Source: Fomitopsis serialis
Lineage: Eukaryota > Basidiomycota > Agaricomycetes > Polyporales > Fomitopsidaceae
Assembly (NCBI RefSeq): GCF_022376445.1
Contig: NW_025954997.1
Span: forward strand, 124,001-188,000
Length of the DNA stretch: 64,000 bases
Reading direction: 5' to 3'
A model generated the notes under the pieces. The model saw only the letters and a program-made list of their open reading frames with translations. It was not told the origin of the DNA and did no database searches. The position numbers and the translations under genes are program-made. This document shows positions 23,998-34,830 of the stretch, piece by piece; position 1 is the stretch's first letter; each line of letters opens with the position of its first letter.

Positions 23998-25079
23998 ATG
24001 GCTGGGAATGAGCCCAGCACTCTGCCCACCGAGGCACCGAGCCGCAAGCGACCTCGGACCGAGTCCGATTCTACAGACGAGCCGAAGGAGGCATTCAGCC
24101 GCGATGAAAAATTCTGGTACGAGGACGGGAACATCGTCATTGTCGCGCAGAACATCGGCTTCCGCGTCTACAAAGGCTTGCTTGGGACGCACTCCGACCT
24201 TTTCCGCGATATGTTCTCCCTCCCTCAGCCGGTCCCGGACGTCGGGGACGAATACCCCGTTGTCCACGTCACAGACACAGCCGCAGAGCTTCGCTCGCTG
24301 CTCGCTGCCCTCTCGCCCAAGCAGTACGTGTTCAATCCATGCCGGGACGTTCGTTTCAGTGACGCTGGGTCAGATTCTCGCCATGCCGCTTCTTGGAATT
24401 GGATGACCTCGCCAACTGCATCCGACTCGCGCACAAGTACAGCATCAAACCGCTCCTACAGGATTACCTGGAGGAGCTCGAACGATACTTTCCAGACACA
24501 TTGGATGCGTGGGAGAAGAGGGTCCAGCTAATGAACCCTGCGCTCGCGTACGCGATTGTGGCGGTCAACCTGGCGCGTCTCACGGATACGCTGTCGTTGC
24601 TCCCTGCGGCGTTATATCTCTGCTGCCAGTTGGAACCGAACCAGCTACTGGAGGGATACGTGCGCTCCGACGGCACGGCGGATACACTGAGCCCAGACGA
24701 CGTGGAGCGGTGCATCGGCGCAAGATCTAAGCTCTGCAGTCTTTACGTGCTGTCCTTACTCAAGAGCACTTTCGTCCCTATCATGGCGAACAACGAATGC
24801 TTGGGACCCGGAGGGCGCTGCAATACCTCTATCCATTCCATCATCACCCGTTGCATCGGAGACAGCATCGAAGCGGGGGAAGGCGACGCCCTTCTGTCCT
24901 GGGACAAACTCATACGCTCCTACGAGGCCAAGAAGCAGCCAAGATCCCAATACCCTCTCTGTGCATTTTGCGTGAAGGTACTGCTGAGACGAGAGAGGCG
25001 CAGGCGCATAGACCTTTGGTCGGAGCTTCCGACACTGTTGGGACTGGAAAAGGGTGACGAGGATAACTCAGACGCGTAA
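23998..25079 (+). CDS. BTB/POZ domain protein, paralogue 5 (BTB-5)
   Basis: Start MAGNEPSTLPTEAPSRKRPR, then FWYEDGNIVIVAQNIGF, VYKGLLGTHSDLFRDMF and YPVVHVTDT. The family intron is 24324-24373 (50 nt), after LSPKQ. Second exon: FLELDDLANCIRLAHKYSI, AIVAVNLARLTDTLSL, LPAALYLCCQLEPN, the cysteines of NECLGPGGRCNTSI and LCAFCVKVLLRRE, then LWSELPTLLGLE and the acidic end GDEDNSDA. Frame intact. Its 3' end faces the 3' end of helicase copy A only about 160 bp away, the same convergent arrangement as BTB-6 and BTB-7 with their helicases. Confidence 0.88.
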
Positions 25080-25238
25080 TGCGGGAGTATAGGCATGTGT
25101 CATCTCGTTCTGCTCTAATTTACAGGCATGCATGCAATCTTTCAACATTTCACAAGCCGAGCGCATACTATCCAGTACACTGCTTGAACAAGACCAGCTC
25201 CGTGACTATGTGGAATCTTCACAACAGCCATCCGAGCA

Positions 25239-28200
25239 TTAATCTTCCATCGCAAATGGCCTATCATCATACGCCTCATCATCTCGCTCCGAGTCGGAGT
25301 CGTCTGGATTCGGGACCTTCCATCCGTCGGCATTCTCTATGGTCATCGACTGAAGCCTCTGGATCAACTCTCTGGCCTCTTCCTGGGCGGCACTACCCGG
25401 ATCCGAACCATCGCCGTGCGAAACATCCTTGCCTCTCCACCCGCCATTACCCTTGACGTAGGCTAGAAACTCCTTCCAGACGCCGTCAAGTGTGAGGACA
25501 TCCGGGTCACCAACGACGATGAGAAGGGCTCGTGCTCGGGTGATAGCGACTAACGCATACCGTAAGAATGGTATGTCGGACAATAGCTACTCGATACATG
25601 ACTGACCGTTGAACCTCTGCGGATCGCCGACAAAGCCCAACCGCTGCCGCACGTCTCTGAGCGCATGCGCGGGATTGCTGCGTACAGTCGATATGATGAT
25701 CACGCGACGTTCCTGCATCGGCAGATTTGGGCCATTCAGACCTTCAAACACGCGAAGTCAGGAGGGACTCACCTGCCCTTGAAAAAGCTCCGTGGTCCCC
25801 ACCTTCACGCCTTCTAGCCGAGTTGAGGACCGTCTGAGCAATGCGCGAATCTTTCCGCATTGCGCAGTGTACGGGCTGATGATTCCGATGTCCTTTGCAT
25901 CTGGCGAGGTCGGCGTCAACAACCACGATGCGCGAGTAAATCACGAAGCGTACTAAGAGGAACCTTCCGGTCTTTGATGAGCTCCTCGCAATACTTTGCG
26001 ACCAGCGATGCCTCTTCCTTGTTGAATAGGAAGGCGAACCTTCCTCCTGCTCATCCCTGCCACCGACACCGTGGAATACGATCGGGAACTTAGGTGTCAG
26101 GCCATCTAGGCACGTCGACCGAAGCATGCTGTGAGTAATAGCCTCATCACCGCAGGGCAGCAGCTCATTCGCGTAGAAACGTTGGTTTGAAACGCAATGA
26201 TCGCGGGGTGCGACCTGAAATGCTTTACGAGCTTCGTGATCCTGCAACCAGAATCAGCAAGATCCAGTCGATGAAGGGGACGCTACGAACGTTATTCCTC
26301 TGTAAGCGCTCAGATCATAGACTGGCATCTTGAACAATCGTTCCATGTAGCTACGCCCAGTCCGAGTTGGCGAGCGATGCTCGAGTGGATGACCGGACCC
26401 AGCTGCTTGGTGTCTCCGCAAGAACGATGTTCGTGTTCGCGTCGGCGAGAGCTTGAGGGTATCATCGTGTCGGCTCCAAGCACTGGCCCGCCTCGTCAAC
26501 GAACACATGCGTAAACCAGCCGCTGGCAAGGCCCAGGCCATGCGGGACAGCCGCAGACACGCAGGTCGTCACGACGACCCTGAAAGACTTCAGGACTTCG
26601 GCTTCAGGCATGGCATACACCCTGTTCCCGTTATCATGCAGAAATCCTCGAGCATCTTCTGCAGCTGGCTTTGATAGGACGCCAGAGGCATTGAGCCTGA
26701 ACAGATTGCTCGGACCCATTCCCTTAGCTTGAACGCGAGCTGGTCGGCGGCGATGTTCGTCGGTGCGCACATGAGCAGGCGCGCCTCCGGTTGTTTTGAG
26801 GATCTGGAGGGCTGACTCGACCAGGTCACCGTCTTGCCAGTACCAGGGCTGCTCGGCGTCAGCTCGGCGACTCCATTGTCGAGTAAAAGCACGGTACATA
26901 CGGGCCGAAGATCACGAATGGAACGCTGCCTGGAGGGCATTGGATATGGCCGCGACTACTTCCTTCTGTTCCGGATTATCGATGAGAGTTTGGTCATTGA
27001 AATCGAAGGCACCGATCTCCGCTGCAGAAGGGCGATGCAGATCCGAGCATGACTGCTAGTAGGAAACAGAATGCGAGACTGGTTGTTGTCGAGCACGACC
27101 GCCTGCTGGCGCCGCCGCCACGGCATGCGATTCAGCTGGAACTTGACGTCGACCTTGCCCGAGACGAGCCGAGCTTGAACTTCGGGTTGATGTGCACGAG
27201 CAGTTCCGGCAAGAAGTCCTCGTGGACCACGGCTTCGTGCCAGATGTTAAAGTCCTGCTTGCACACGAGGAGATTGTCTCCGACTCGCACTATGGGCTTG
27301 TCCTCTCTGAGACCCGGGATGCGAGTCTGTCCATCTGTCAGCACGCTCGAGGCTGAAGCACCATGGTACCATGAACCGAACTTACTCGTATCGACTGCCA
27401 CGCATAAGCGGGCGCGGATACATCGTTACGCGCCAATCCACACTAACAACGGGCATATTCAGTATAACCTATAACCGTAACACGTGGAGAAACAAACCTC
27501 TGTTGCCACTCCTCGGAATGGAGCAGCGTGCTCCAGAACTTGCCGTACGTCCCCATGTTCAAATCCCCAGGCATGAACCTGCCACGGATCTCGCCCACGG
27601 TCTTCTTCACATTCGCTGCATTCAATACGTCCGCCAACGCCTTCGGGACGGGAAACTCCGGCAGCTTGACCGCCCACCGCACCTTGCTCCATGTCGGGGG
27701 GCGCCTCGTAGGGACGGCGTGCGGAGTCGGCTCGAGCGGGCGGAAGATGGGTCGGCGGTACGGGCCCTTGGACTTGAGCGCGTCGTAATCGGCCGCGGGC
27801 CCGACGACGGCTTGCACGCGCCGCAGGATCACGAAGCGCTCCTTCCGGCGCACGTCGTGGAACTCGAACTCGAGCATGTCCTCGAAGCGGCCGACGTACG
27901 AGGAGTGGAAGGTGATGAGGACCGTGCGCGGCTTGCCGTCGTTGACGAAGCGCGAGGCGCCGCGCAGGACGGCGGAGAACTGGGATGCACCGGATGATTA
28001 GAGCCGCAGACGGTCACGGTGTGGGTAGGGCAAGTGGCGTACCTGGAGCTCTGGGTTCCCCTATAGGACGAGGAGAACTTGATGAGCGCAAGGGAAATCA
28101 GGGTCCCCGGATCGTCATTGGACACCGTCACTTCCAGGGTGCACTCCGCAGAAAACGCATGTACAGAGTCAACCTCGACAGTGCCGAAGTCGATGCCACC

Positions 28201-29220
28201 CGCCTCGCCCGTCACCGACACGCCGTTCCGGTTCAGCTGCGCCGACTGCGTCTGTGCGGTCACATCTGCGTACTGCTGGCGCCTGCGGTGATACTGATCT
28301 CCCTCTACGTGGGATCCCCAGCGCGCCGCCGGGAGGTCGCGCTCGCAGATGGGGCAGCGGATGTACCCGGAGCTGGCGGAGGCGACGGCCAGCTCCGTCA
28401 GAGCGCGCTTGTGTGCGCCGCCCTGCATGTGCATGCGGTATGCCTGCATGTCGTCGAGCAGGATGCTGCATATGTCGCAGCGTACTGCTGTTGAAGGGAT
28501 GTGTGGTCGCCTCCCTTCATTAGAAGAACTGGGCGCCGGCGGAGGACCGGCATCAGGAGGCTGCGCGGGATCTAGTATGTGCGCACGCGTGAGCTCTAGC
28601 ATATATGCAGCAAACCGAGGCGGTGAACAATGACCTTCAAGCTGGGCATGACAAGCACGTTTCATGCCTTCGAGGTGTCTCCTTCCACACAGGTGCCGCT
28701 CCCTCTGTCGAGCACTTCTCAGCTTGATGATCTCGCCGCAGAAGCACAACGACCCAGTGGCAGACAAGGCAGGCAAGTCAGTATGGTCCGCTGCATGCTG
28801 GCCAGCGGCGTAGCCGTATGATTCGGCGCAGCCTTGTCAGAGCGTCGCTGGGCATCTGGCGCAGATAACCGGCGTTAGGGTGCAGTCCAAGTGCCAGCGC
28901 ATACATTCGCGCGACGGACCTGCCTGGCGTTGCATATGCTGGAGACCGCGCCGATGCCTGTTCCCGCCCAAGTGCCTCTGCCTCTGGGCCTCGTTTCTGA
29001 ACGCCACTGCCTCTCCACAGACGCATTCGAGGGCGGGAGGAGACACCGAGGGGGATGGCTGTGTATCAGGCGCCACCTGGTGTTGACTCTCCCTCACTGC
29101 AGAGCCTCGCCCTGACAGTCCGCGCGTGCTAAGTTCAGCCCGATGTCTCTTCCCGGCGAGATGGGGGGCCATCCGCCCGGTATCGATATCGAGACCGCAG
29201 ACGCAGCGGACCATAGGCAT
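25239..29220 (-). pseudogene. MOV10/SDE3-like SF1 RNA helicase, copy A (decayed)
   Basis: Minus-strand relative of copy B. The N-terminal part keeps C2H2-like fingers (CVCGLDIDTGRMAPHLAGKRH; FRNEAQRQRHLGGNRH; CDICSILLDDMQAYRMHMQG; CPICERDLPAARW). A beta-rich middle segment, PGTGKT (Walker A), FVDEAGQC (motif II), KQLGPVIHSS, and VAITRARALLIVVGDP (motif VI) are also present. Compared with copy B, single bases are missing right after PGTGKTVT and at least four more are lost between about 26320 and 26480 (motif II to III). No continuous helicase domain can be read. C-terminal end: DSDSERDDEAYDDRPFAMED. The density of indels exceeds that elsewhere in the window, so I favour true decay, with assembly error as the alternative. 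MOV10/SDE3 relatives act in small-RNA silencing (family knowledge). Confidence 0.75.
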
Positions 29221-29331
29221 ACTGCAGGGGGCCTTGGCCAACAGTGGAGGATGAGCGCAGGAAGAGACGTGACATGGCTGCAAAGCGGGTTATATGGAAG
29301 AGCTGCGACAACCTAATCCGACGGGCGCGGT

Positions 29332-29368
29332 GCGTCTGCCCAATAATCGCGCCAGCGACGTGAGACGC
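29332..29368 (-). promoter_or_regulatory. conserved upstream block of helicase copy A
   Basis: About 37 bp almost identical, in inverse orientation, to 39083-39120 upstream of helicase copy B. It contains GTCTCACGTCGCTGGCGCGA and lies about 110-150 bp before the ATG. A TATA-like TTATATG on the plus strand (29290-29296) lies between block and start. The duplication therefore included the promoter. Confidence 0.55.
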
Positions 29369-29371
29369 TGA

Positions 29372-30160
29372 GACACTCTGGCCGCCGTCCAATTGCGGTC
29401 GACGGTGATATGTTGAACCGCAACTAGTTTCAATGGGGGCTACGTACCTGTATAACACTAGATCAACATGCCGGTCCCCGTGCCACATACTATAGATTCT
29501 GGTGGTTGTCGTTGTGTATCCAGGCGTGATTGTGTCCAACAGTGTACTGCATAATTCGACAGGCCGTGCCAGTCTGGCAGTGGGTGAGTAGTATGATGTG
29601 GTGAAGAGCGCGGCGTTGCGCTCGACAAGTTTTAACTCCGCGTCACGTCCGCTAGCAGACTCCGCGACGGTCCTCGGTGGCACGTACCAAGTTCTTCACG
29701 CCCTCCTCCTCCTCCTGGTCTTGAAGCGACACTCTGACTGAATCGACATCACGGAATGAGATTATGAATATGGAACCCTCGAATTATTGTACACAGTACT
29801 AGCACGCAGAGAGTATCGCCGCTGCTTGCGTCCGACGATCTCGTTGCACTACTCACTCTTTATTGTCGCGGTCTGCAGGGCCACGCCGAGGGCGCAATGA
29901 TTCTGCACGGCCTGAGTCGCATCGTCTCCTGTAGAGCTGGCCAAGACGTGCTATAGATTCAGAGGCTATGCCGTCTGGCTAGATTTCAAGATCACGCCTC
30001 GATCGCGCCGTTCAAGTTGTTCACCTGCCAAACGCCGTGGTGTGGATTGGCGGGACGTGCGATCCATGTTGTCCGTCTCTCGTCTCGCGTTGACCCCGTC
30101 TCTGCGCACGCTGGGCTGGCTCCCTGCCACACCCACAATCCCGCCACCCGCCCAGAAATC
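29372..30160. other. intergenic between helicase A and GPI protein gene
   Basis: Divergent promoter region. No coding exon recognised. Confidence 0.4.
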
Positions 30161-31060
30161 ATGCCACCGCGTCGCCGTGTCGCGCTCTTCCATCTCTTGA
30201 ATTTGTTCATCATCCCTGCCCTAGGGAAGCTATATGTGCGTGGCGCCCGTTCTCAACTTGTTGGTGAGGTTGGTTAGGCTCAACATCACCATGTCAACAT
30301 AGGTCACCGTGCCCGTTGACGGGACAACCTGGAGCGCAGGGCAGAATCAGACGCTGTCTTGGAAGGACGACGGGTCCGAGCCAACCCTCGCCAAGTTCAA
30401 AGACGCAAGCGTAGGCATCTACGTGGGAAGCTCGACCGTCCAGGTATGTCCCACCCTCATACCTCTGCTGCCCCCACTGAACGCCGCGTCTCTCGCCTTA
30501 GACGCTGGTCCAGGAGATCGTGGCAAGCGTCGACGTCGCCACCACGGAGTCAATCGTATTCACGCCGGACCCCTCCGTGGGGACCAACGGTGACTACTAG
30601 TGCGTCTCGCACCCCTGCCCCTCCTCAGGTCGACTGACCACACCCGACAGCTTCATCCGCTTCCAGTCCCTCGCCCTCAAGGACGCGAACAACTCCGCCT
30701 TCCCCGCAGAGGCGTTCTCCGCGACGTTCACGTAAGCGGCCCCGCTCTCCCTCTCCACAGTCCAACTCACATCCGGACGCCAGGATGAACGGGATGACGG
30801 GCGCGTTCAACGAGTCCGAACGCGCCGAGATCGGCTCCATCGCTCCCGCGGCTACCGCTCCCGCGGGCACCGCCCAGTCTGCGGGCGCGATGGCTGCCAC
30901 GGCGGGGTTCAGGATTCCGACGAGCTCGCATGACCCCGATGCGATGCCCACGTCGACCGCGGATGCTGCTGCAAACGGCGCGGCGCATCGTGTCGAGGGT
31001 GTCTCTATCGGGGTCGCGTCGGCGTTCGCTGCGCTGTTGTTAGCGCTATGGGTTGTGTGA
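30161..31060 (+). CDS. Kre9/Knh1-like GPI-anchored cell-wall protein
   Basis: Five exons with introns 30236-30302, 30444-30501, 30600-30650 and 30732-30783. The signal peptide (VALFHLLNLFIIPALG) leads into VTVPVDGTTWSAGQNQTLSW and KDDGSEPTLAKFKDASVGIY. The fold continues with VASVDVATTESIVF, YFIRFQSLALKD and PAEAFSATFTMNGMTGAFN, the typical Ser/Thr-rich Kre9/Knh1 N-terminal-like domain of basidiomycete wall proteins. An Ala/Thr-rich linker and a C-terminal hydrophobic segment (VSIGVASAFAALLLALWVV) ending at the stop indicate a GPI-anchor signal. About 220 aa. Expected location: plasma membrane or cell wall; relatives influence beta-1,6-glucan assembly, but activity is not established. The start ATG is chosen because it gives the signal peptide and an in-phase first intron. 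Confidence 0.83.
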
Positions 31061-31262
31061 CGGACTTCGGAGTGTGAAAGGACAAGTTAGTTCGTTCGCT
31101 TCATTCGTTGTTGGGCTTTGGTTAGATTTGTATCTTTAGCATACAGGGCTGTATCATGACTAGCATACACTTTGATAAATCTGGAAGCCTGTAGACAAGG
31201 ACATCGAGGAACAACACACAGATGCCAGACCCGAGAGTTAGTGACACGTTCGAGAGACACGG

Positions 31263-34146
31263 CTAATCGAGAACGTCATACGTCGTCCGCATGATATGGT
31301 CCGCCTTCCGCCCCGTGTGTCTCACGAAGCCCATATAGTCAAGCGTATGCAGCGCGCGCATGAACCGCGCCAGCACCTCCTCCCGCCACTCCTCGCTCTC
31401 CTCCTCCTCACTCTCCTCCTCACCCGCACTATCCTCCCGCCCACTCTCACTATCGCCCTCCACCTCCATCTGCAACGCCGCCCGCTGTCCGCCCCTCCCT
31501 CTCCCCTTCCCCTTCCTCGCGCGCGCACCCCCGCCGTTCCCCCGTCCGTTCAGTCCCGCCCGCCCGCGGCCCCCCTCTTCCCGCGCCCGCTCTTCCGCCG
31601 CGTCGAGCCTCCGGAGCTGCCGCCGCTGGTCCTCGAGCACGACCGCGAACGACTGGAACCAGTCGTACACGTTCACCATCCGCCCCGCCTCCGCGTACCG
31701 CCGGAACAGGATGCTCGTGTCCGGGAGCTGCCACAGCGCCGGCGCATTCTCGCTGGCGCCCCCGCTCTCTCCCTCCTCTTCCAGCGCGAAATCGAGGTCG
31801 AGCTCCGGGGCGGGGTTGGGCGCGGGGGGAGCGGGTGCGCGGGCGTCGTGCATAAGGAGGAGCTCCGCGTGGGCGTGCACGAAGTCGTCGGGATGCAGGA
31901 GCGCGGAGACGACGCCCAGGCGGGGCGCGGGGTTGATGAGCTTCCGGGCGCCGCGTGAGTGTCTCTGCGTTTGTCCAAGGCAACGACTGCTCACCTCAGC
32001 GGGGAACGGCGTGTTCCCCATGTACCACACGTCCCACAGGGCGCCCTCGTCCAGCCTCACGAAGCGTTGCCTACGATAACGGTGATGTCAGTGACTGCGG
32101 ACGAAGGACCCTCCGTGCTACGCACTCGAGAAACTGCACGAGCCAGTCGCCGGTTACAACCGCGAGCTCAGTGATCGTGAGGGCCTGCTGCACCGGGGCG
32201 TCCGTATCCGCGCCCATCTCCTCGTCCTCCTGCGTCCGAGCGAGCTGGGCAAGGAAGCCTTGTATGCGTGCTTGAGGACTCTCTTCTTCGGCGCCCGCCC
32301 CGCCCTCGTCGCCGCGCTCAAACAGCGCCAGCAGCTCTTCCAGGAGCGCTAGGAGCTGTGCTGCCGACAGTTTCCTGAAGCGCATGATGATAACGTTCCA
32401 TGAGCATCGCGAGCACGAACAAGCGTCGGCGACTTACTTCACAACCATCCCGAGGTACCGCACGTCCTTCTCCACGCGCCCGCGCAGCGCAGCGCTGGCG
32501 AAATGGAGTGAGCCGCCTTCGTCCCTCCCGCGGAGTGCGCTCCCGCCGTCTTGGAGACGCGGCGCGTCGCCTCTACTACGAAGAACGCGAATCGCAGCTG
32601 GCGCGCCCTGTGTCGGAAGGTAACCCGGGCCGCGTTCACTGCGCCGAGGAGTTCGTCCGGCGAGGCGGCCAGGGCGTCGGCGTCGGTGTTGAGCGACCCG
32701 GAACGCTGCAGGCGAGCGGCAAGCGCGGAGACGAACGGGCGCGCGCTTCACGCGAACGTCCGTCGCGCTGCCGTCGGACGCGTTGACAAGCACGCTGAGC
32801 GGTTCAGCGAAGTGTTTCATGTGGGCGAGCTGCGAGTTGGGTCAACTTCCGGGGAGGCAGAGGGCGAAGGGAGACGCGCACCTGCAAGATTGTGTACAGC
32901 GCATCGAGCGATGCGGTGTGGCGTGATGTAAAGTCGTGTAGGAAGTCGAGGGTCGCGGGCCCGATCATGACGTCCGGTTCGAATGCTGGATCGAAGAACG
33001 TCTAACACATGTATGGTCAGCTCGGCCAGCGAGATATGATCACTCGAGACTCACCTTTGCGATCACTCCTCGACGATAGAATGACCGGAGGGTGCACTGA
33101 ATGCTCGAACGCGAGAAGCGCGAGGGTCGAGCGTGAGTAGGCCTTGTGGAGGTGTGTTGGTGTCGACGGCGACGTGAGACCTAGGACGAAGACCAAGGGA
33201 CGCGCGGTACATGCAAGCTGAGATGTATGAGCTACGAGCGGGTTGCGAGACGGAACGGGTGTACCTGCAGATGTAGAAGGCATCCTGGACTACTCCCACA
33301 TCAAATTGCTCAAAATCGTGCAGGAATACGACAAGGTTTGGACGGTCATCACGCGCGCGATGCCAAGCTTCCAATCGTGCGATGTCGTAGTTTGCCAGAG
33401 AAGCGGCGGACCTTGTCTTTCCTGGATACGATGCCCCGTCAAGCTCGGCATACGCTACAGAAACCCCGTATCACCCACTTTCAGGAGACGAAAAGCGCAC
33501 TGTGAAGCCTACGACGATTGCTCTCATCATAGCAAGCAAACTCGGGCATTCAGCGGGGTGAAGGTGTATTAGGAGGCTACAGTTGCGTCGTCTTTCTTGA
33601 CTGATGGCGCCTTCAATAGAGATGTCGGAACCAACGTCAGGAGGGGTCTCGAGTTGCGAAACTACATCAGCATAGATCGGACTGCCCGCCTCGGCTGGGA
33701 AGAGCTGTCAGGAAGTTGTTATGGGCCACAATGTCAGGATACGCACCCGTCAAAGTAACAACAGGCACTTCAGGATATGGTAGACCTGGGAGTTGATCCT
33801 CATAAGAGACCTGATCTCCTGAGAGACTTCAGTGGCGATCGGGGCGTGTATGGCATTAACGAGTGTCTGCGACGCTTTGAGCAAGCGAACATCTGGTTCA
33901 AGGTATGTGCATACCTGCATACGGCTGAGACACTTGGTCCATGCTTGTCTGTATCCTGCATGCGCCGTTCGTATCCGTCGGGGAGGTCGCGCCATTTTGA
34001 AGGGAAAGGCGGATCCTGAGCGGGAACACCGTCATCTACGCCGATTGAGTAGAATTTACACGCATCAAAGGCGAGTGGTGTACCGTTTTCATCATCTTCT
34101 GGAGGAAGGTAGGTACATGGCTGGGAAAGACTATGAGATCAGGCAT
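31263..34146 (-). CDS. ORC3: Origin recognition complex subunit 3, with several frameshifts as sequenced
   Basis: Minus-strand pieces in ORC3 order: FYSIGVDDGVPAQDPPFPSK; YRQAWTKCLSRMQ, then NAIHAPIATEVSQEI; RPNLVVFLHDFEQFDVGVVQ (degenerate AAA+ segment); FFDPAFEPDVMIGPATLDFL; HFAEPLSVLVN; RLQRSGSLNTDADALAASPD; GRVEKDVRYLGMVVK; and RFRKLSAAQLLALLEELLAL. The C-terminal winged-helix segment is FMRALHTLDYMGFVRHTGRK with ADHIMRTTYDVLD at the stop. ORC3 is a core subunit of the complex that marks replication origins. Matching pieces fall in different frames around 33954-33962, 32740-32790 and 32500-32560, each consistent with a one-base indel. Since ORC3 is normally essential and single copy, assembly error is the likelier cause. 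The start is uncertain. Confidence 0.8.
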
Positions 34147-34830
34147 ATTCAAGGCCGTGAAATCCCGTGGGGCGCACCTGTGTCTGGTCCTGCATGGTTT
34201 GTTCCTGATATCCGACGACTCAACTGCTGAATCTTCCCAGCACTTTCGCTGTAGAGCAAAGCTCCGTGCGACTCCTAGAGCTAATACTTTGGGGTGAGAA
34301 TCCAAGCTCAAATTCATACACCCGTCGAAGACGAGCAGGAGGAGGCGACGCGCAACGCGTTTCAACCGGCCGGTCGCGCCACAAACGCGACAGAGTCACG
34401 TGGGCCGTACTCAATTATGTCAGCATGCGCGAGCGCCTGAGCGATGCAGCAGTCGACGACTTTGATGAAGTGTTCCAACTTCGAGTTGTGCAGTCCCAGT
34501 ATCACATTCATAGGTCCTTAACCATCGCTCGAACAGTGGACTGTCGTAGATGACATCTTGACCTCCATATACAGAGGCTCCTGCGGTAACGATCTGTGCG
34601 AGGCGGGCCCGAGTCGTTGAGTCAAAGTCGGCCACCACCGTGACGCTGTTATCCCGGACGAGCGGATGTGCTAGCGAACACCAGGCGCAAGGTGTGCACT
34701 TACATGATTGATCTCTTCATGGCTAACCATGCCAGCTCGCCCCAGTGATTAGTTCATTACCGGGGAGCCTGAGATACGGAGGATATCTCGTACAGAATTC
34801 CCGCGGGCTCGATCTCTGACGCGGCGGGCT
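34147..34830. other. region between ORC3 and helicase copy C
   Basis: A minus-strand frame (34420-34638) reads SVTVVADFDSTTRARLAQIV and GGQDVIYDSPLFERWLRTYE, which looks protein-like and is preceded by a possible intron, but I do not recognise it. A TCACGTG lies at about 34394-34400. The N-terminal finger region expected for helicase C is not found here. Confidence 0.35.

Noticed and set aside
17359..25079. NLR-type or other immune receptor cluster
   Set aside because: The tandem genes have BTB domains but no NACHT, ankyrin or WD repeats.
31296..32079. Long plus-strand Pro/Leu/Ser-rich frames opposite ORC3
   Set aside because: Antisense shadows of the acidic, GC-rich C-terminal part of ORC3, which has the recognisable winged-helix end.
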